Position numbers and translations under genes: made by a program. A stretch of DNA of 64,000 nt, from positions 3,162,001 through 3,226,000 of the forward strand of contig NZ_CBDDJZ010000001.1 of NCBI RefSeq assembly GCF_965229915.1. The letters run 5' to 3'. The notes under the pieces were generated by a model. That model did not search any database. It had not been told where the DNA came from and worked only from the letters and a program-made list of their open reading frames with translations. This DNA comes from Marinoscillum sp965229915. GTDB lineage: Bacteria; Bacteroidota; Bacteroidia; Cytophagales; Cyclobacteriaceae. Shown in pieces: positions 61,463 through 64,000 of the stretch (its first letter is position 1; every line of letters begins with the position of its first letter).

Positions 61463-62560
61463 ATGAAAGTATTGATATTATCTGCGAATCCTCAAAGTTT
61501 TGCTAATGTGAAAGCGGTTGGTATTTCATTGGTATATCAAGGGATAGATGTAAGTTATCTTGATACCCAAAGTCTATACCATCAACGGTTTGAAGTTCCT
61601 TCAAAATTCACCCGTATTATTACGGGCATATCTTCATCAAAACCATTTTATATCTCAAATATTCTTAGGAAAATAAGAATTCTTGAGGCGTTACGAAAGG
61701 TGGTAAAAAGTAATTCGAAGAAATTTGATATTATTTTGACGGGTGATTTGGGGATGGTCGAATGCACAATTATCAAAACCTTGAAAGTAACCAAGGTTTT
61801 CTTCATTCAAGATGCACTTCTTCTAAGGAAACAGAAAATGAATTTGACCAGAAGGCTTAGATATCTTTACTATGGCTTTCGAAATCGTTTTTCTTTTTGT
61901 AGTTACATATTCTGTTCTGGTCAAACAACTAAGGAAAGTTTAATTTTAAGCGGTGCTCGACCAGAGCAAGTTTATGCGACCGGAATACCTCGCTTTGATA
62001 ATTCTCATTTCGAGAGTAAACCATATGATAATAAAAAACTGACAGTTGTTGTAATTGGTGAGGCTTTTGCTTGGCATAACCTTAATTCAATGCAGGAAGC
62101 TCAAAAAGAGTTTTTCGAATATCTCAATGACTTCTCAATATCAAATCCAGCAGTGGAAATCTTGATTAGAAAACACCCAAGAGATTTTTACAAATATCCG
62201 GAACTTGAGAGTCTTAATTTTATTAATGGGTTAGAAGAAGGTCTAGGGGAGTCTATTTCAAGGGCCAATATGGTAATTGGTTATGCAGTGCCATCAACTG
62301 TTTTATTCGAAATCATGAGAGATAATATACCTATTCTGTTTGTTAAGCACGAAAAAATTGAGTATTCCACAATGATTTGTAAAAATGAATTTTTCAATCA
62401 CGTTCAATCCGTTGAGGATTTCAAGCAACTGGATGTTCAAACTCTAAAAAACACCATAAATGCAGATTTGGATTTTACTTCAGTGGGTACATTCATCAAT
62501 CACCAATCATCACTTCCCGTTATTTTAGATTACATTATGAATGAGATGAATAATGCTTAA
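61463..62560 (+). CDS. GT-B-fold glycosyltransferase, TagF/CDP-glycerophosphotransferase-like motifs
   Basis: A 365-residue soluble protein, function unassigned. An N-terminal Rossmann-like half (MKVLILSANPQSF) is followed by TGIPRFD (residues 173-179), like the GxPRxD of CDP-glycerol glycerophosphotransferases and related GT-B enzymes, then IRKHPRDF (HP at 238-239) and YAVPSTVLFE (Ser-Thr at 278-279). HP and ST recall the sialyltransferase motifs, but the D/E-D/E-G motif is not seen (the matching place reads IQDAL). It is likely a glycosyltransferase of the repeat unit. It begins directly after the polymerase stop. Confidence 0.65.
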   Translation: MKVLILSANPQSFANVKAVGISLVYQGIDVSYLDTQSLYHQRFEVPSKFTRIITGISSSKPFYISNILRKIRILEALRKVVKSNSKKFDIILTGDLGMVECTIIKTLKVTKVFFIQDALLLRKQKMNLTRRLRYLYYGFRNRFSFCSYIFCSGQTTKESLILSGARPEQVYATGIPRFDNSHFESKPYDNKKLTVVVIGEAFAWHNLNSMQEAQKEFFEYLNDFSISNPAVEILIRKHPRDFYKYPELESLNFINGLEEGLGESISRANMVIGYAVPSTVLFEIMRDNIPILFVKHEKIEYSTMICKNEFFNHVQSVEDFKQLDVQTLKNTINADLDFTSVGTFINHQSSLPVILDYIMNEMNNA

Positions 62561-63299
62561 ACATGTAAATATTCTTGATGTCCAAATAACGCCTTGCACG
62601 TCCGATGAGTTATTAGATTTCATAGATAGCAAGATTTTTGAAAGAAATAGACGTTTGATAATATCTAATGTGAACATACACGCTATGAATATAGCTAACA
62701 CATTAGATTGGTTCAAATCTTTTTTAAATAATGCTGATGTTAATTTTTGTGATGGTGAAGGTGTAAGAATTGCAGGTCAAATTTTAGGTCAAAAAATTCC
62801 AGAGAAGATCACATATAACCGATGGATATGGCAATTGGCAGAACGCTCAAGTAGAAAGGGTCATTCGTGGTTTATAATTGGCTCGGAAGCGCCAACAATT
62901 GCTGCAGCTTTCTCTGTTCTAAAAAAGAAGTATCCGAAATTAGATTTACTTGATTGCCACGATGGATTCATTAAGGATGAAAAGACCCTGAGAGAACTAA
63001 AATACAAAATTAACGAGCTGAAACCTGATTTACTTATCTTAGGGATGGGAATGCCTTTTCAAGAAGATTTTTTAATTAAAAATGCGAATGAACTAGATTT
63101 CGGTATTGCATTAACCGGCGGTGCAGTCTTTGAGTATATTTCTGGGAATGCGAAAATGACACCAGAAATTTTTTATAAATTAAAGATGGAATGGTTCTAT
63201 CGATTTATGCAAGAACCAGGTAGGTTGTTTAAAAGATATTTTGTTGGCAATTTTGTATTCTTTTTAAGAGTCTTCAGAAGAAAGCTTAGGAAAATTTAA
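62553..63299 (+). CDS. WecG/TagA/CpsF family glycosyltransferase (GT26)
   Basis: A 248-residue GT26 enzyme, a membrane-associated transferase that adds the second sugar to an undecaprenyl-linked HexNAc or glucose. Marks are NVNIHAMNIA, FCDGEGVRIAGQILG (residues about 68-82), the PDLLILGMGMPFQEDF block with the catalytic Gln, and the basic C-terminal tail EPGRLFKRYFVGNF that binds membranes. It overlaps the preceding gene by 8 bases. Confidence 0.93.
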   Translation: MLKHVNILDVQITPCTSDELLDFIDSKIFERNRRLIISNVNIHAMNIANTLDWFKSFLNNADVNFCDGEGVRIAGQILGQKIPEKITYNRWIWQLAERSSRKGHSWFIIGSEAPTIAAAFSVLKKKYPKLDLLDCHDGFIKDEKTLRELKYKINELKPDLLILGMGMPFQEDFLIKNANELDFGIALTGGAVFEYISGNAKMTPEIFYKLKMEWFYRFMQEPGRLFKRYFVGNFVFFLRVFRRKLRKI

Positions 63300-63309
63300 A
63301 GCAATACTC

Positions 63310-64000
63310 ATGGCTAGATCCTACCGTTATAGTACTTATTTCCCTGTTTTATTTTTGTTGGCTGATTTGTTTTGCCTGAATCTTGCAGTACTCCTAGCGA
63401 ATTTTGAAAGGTTTGGGACTCTGATATACATCAATGAATCTTATTTGACGCTACAAATAGCGTTAAATGTAATTTGGCTAGTTATTTTTTTTATCACTCG
63501 CCTACATCAAATTGATAGAGAAGGTCGATTGATAGATCACGTCAATAAGCTGTTGACTGCCTTGGTGGTTAACCTATCCGTAGTCTTTGCTTTGTGGTTT
63601 GTAGCTAAACCCTTCTATTATTCAAGGCAACACCTTTTCATGACTTATTTATGTTTCACCCTATTACTTGTTTTTTGGAGGACTGTATGGCATTATTTCA
63701 TCCGATACAGTCGCATGAAAGGGTTCAATATTAGAAATGTGGTAATTGTAGGTTATGGTGAGTTAGGAGTAGAATTGGAAAAATATTTTAAAATTAATCC
63801 TGGGATTGGATATCGCTTTTTAGGTTATTTCGATGATCGCAAAGAATCAGTTGAACGTAAGTATTTGGGCAATTTGGAGCAACTTAAGGAATATTCCTTG
63901 AGCAACCCTGTGGATGTGATTTTTTGTTGTTTGCCGCGTTTGATCGAAGGGGAAATCAAGGATTTGATAGATTTTGCAGAAAACAATCTGATCAAAATCA
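63310..64000 (+). CDS. Undecaprenyl-phosphate sugar phosphotransferase (WcaJ/WbaP-like), 3' end beyond window
   Basis: The frame from ATG at 63310 stays open to the window end, 230 codons. Visible are four membrane helices in residues about 10-125 and then a CoA-binding-like Rossmann domain (NVVIVGYGELGVELEKYF, then FLGYFDDRK), the N-terminal half of exopolysaccharide polyprenyl glycosylphosphotransferases. The catalytic C-terminal domain must lie outside the window. It would start repeat-unit synthesis by moving a sugar phosphate to undecaprenyl phosphate. Confidence 0.88.
   Translation, partial: MARSYRYSTYFPVLFLLADLFCLNLAVLLANFERFGTLIYINESYLTLQIALNVIWLVIFFITRLHQIDREGRLIDHVNKLLTALVVNLSVVFALWFVAKPFYYSRQHLFMTYLCFTLLLVFWRTVWHYFIRYSRMKGFNIRNVVIVGYGELGVELEKYFKINPGIGYRFLGYFDDRKESVERKYLGNLEQLKEYSLSNPVDVIFCCLPRLIEGEIKDLIDFAENNLIKI

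Overview
The window reads as a chromosomal segment of a member of the Bacteroidota, most likely from the Cytophagales side of the phylum (the order is a guess). The evidence is a PorZ-like protein with a type IX secretion C-terminal domain, paired DUF6089-type outer-membrane proteins, BamA followed by two Skp-like genes, a very long CcmF with CcmB/C/D/E, promoter-like TAnnTTTG motifs, and few strong Shine-Dalgarno sites. I saw no rRNA, tRNA, CRISPR array, prophage or insertion sequence. Nearly all the DNA is coding.

Layout: (1) 1-10.3 kb. A divergent partial pdxJ, then plus-strand housekeeping and envelope genes: yqeY-like, cvpA-like, an alpha/beta hydrolase, a CBS protein, nadK, two DUF6089-like proteins, uppS, bamA and two skp-like genes, ending at a good hairpin terminator. 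(2) 10.4-16.6 kb, minus strand: a small membrane protein, chrA, an isopenicillin-N-synthase-like oxygenase, recO, a porZ-like gene, tdk and a ferredoxin. (3) 16.6-18.0 kb, plus strand: a protein with a very acidic central linker. (4) 18.0-31.9 kb, minus strand: a tightly packed run, in transcription order ccmB, ccmC, ccmD, ccmE, ccmF, a DUF2520-like gene, a UbiA prenyltransferase, purN, purH, mreB, mreC, mreD, mrdA, rodA. (5) 32.0-64.0 kb, plus strand: a surface-polysaccharide locus that runs off the window end.

The polysaccharide locus has modules. rfbB/A/C make dTDP-sugar precursors (rfbD is not in the window). ugd and a UXS-like gene should make UDP-GlcA and UDP-Xyl. A TviB/WbpO-like dehydrogenase plus a WbpP-like epimerase should give UDP-GalNAcA. 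cysC, cysD, cysN and cysQ supply PAPS and remove PAP, with no sulfite-forming reductases nearby, which suggests sulfation of the glycan. A 0.98-kb non-coding gap after cysQ holds a 240-bp tandem repeat built on palindromes. Then come the Wza-like and Wzz-like export genes, a pseudaminic-acid set (pseB, pseC, pseF, an ATP-grasp gene, pseG, a hexapeptide acyltransferase, pseI), and a second cassette of an HMGL-type aldolase fused to an unassigned domain, a KdsB-like cytidylyltransferase and a HAD phosphatase. Last are a flippase, a glycosyltransferase carrying sialyltransferase-type motifs, a Wzy-like polymerase, a GT-B protein, a WecG/TagA enzyme and the start of an initiating sugar-phosphate transferase.

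The most interesting region is 47.8-60.2 kb. It appears to encode one nonulosonic-acid pathway with an unexpected ATP-grasp enzyme and, beside it, a compact three-gene route that could make a second CMP-activated 2-keto-3-deoxy sugar from a pyruvate aldol reaction. The DNA from about 46.7 kb onward is visibly more AT-rich than the first 30 kb, as expected of an exchangeable glycan locus.
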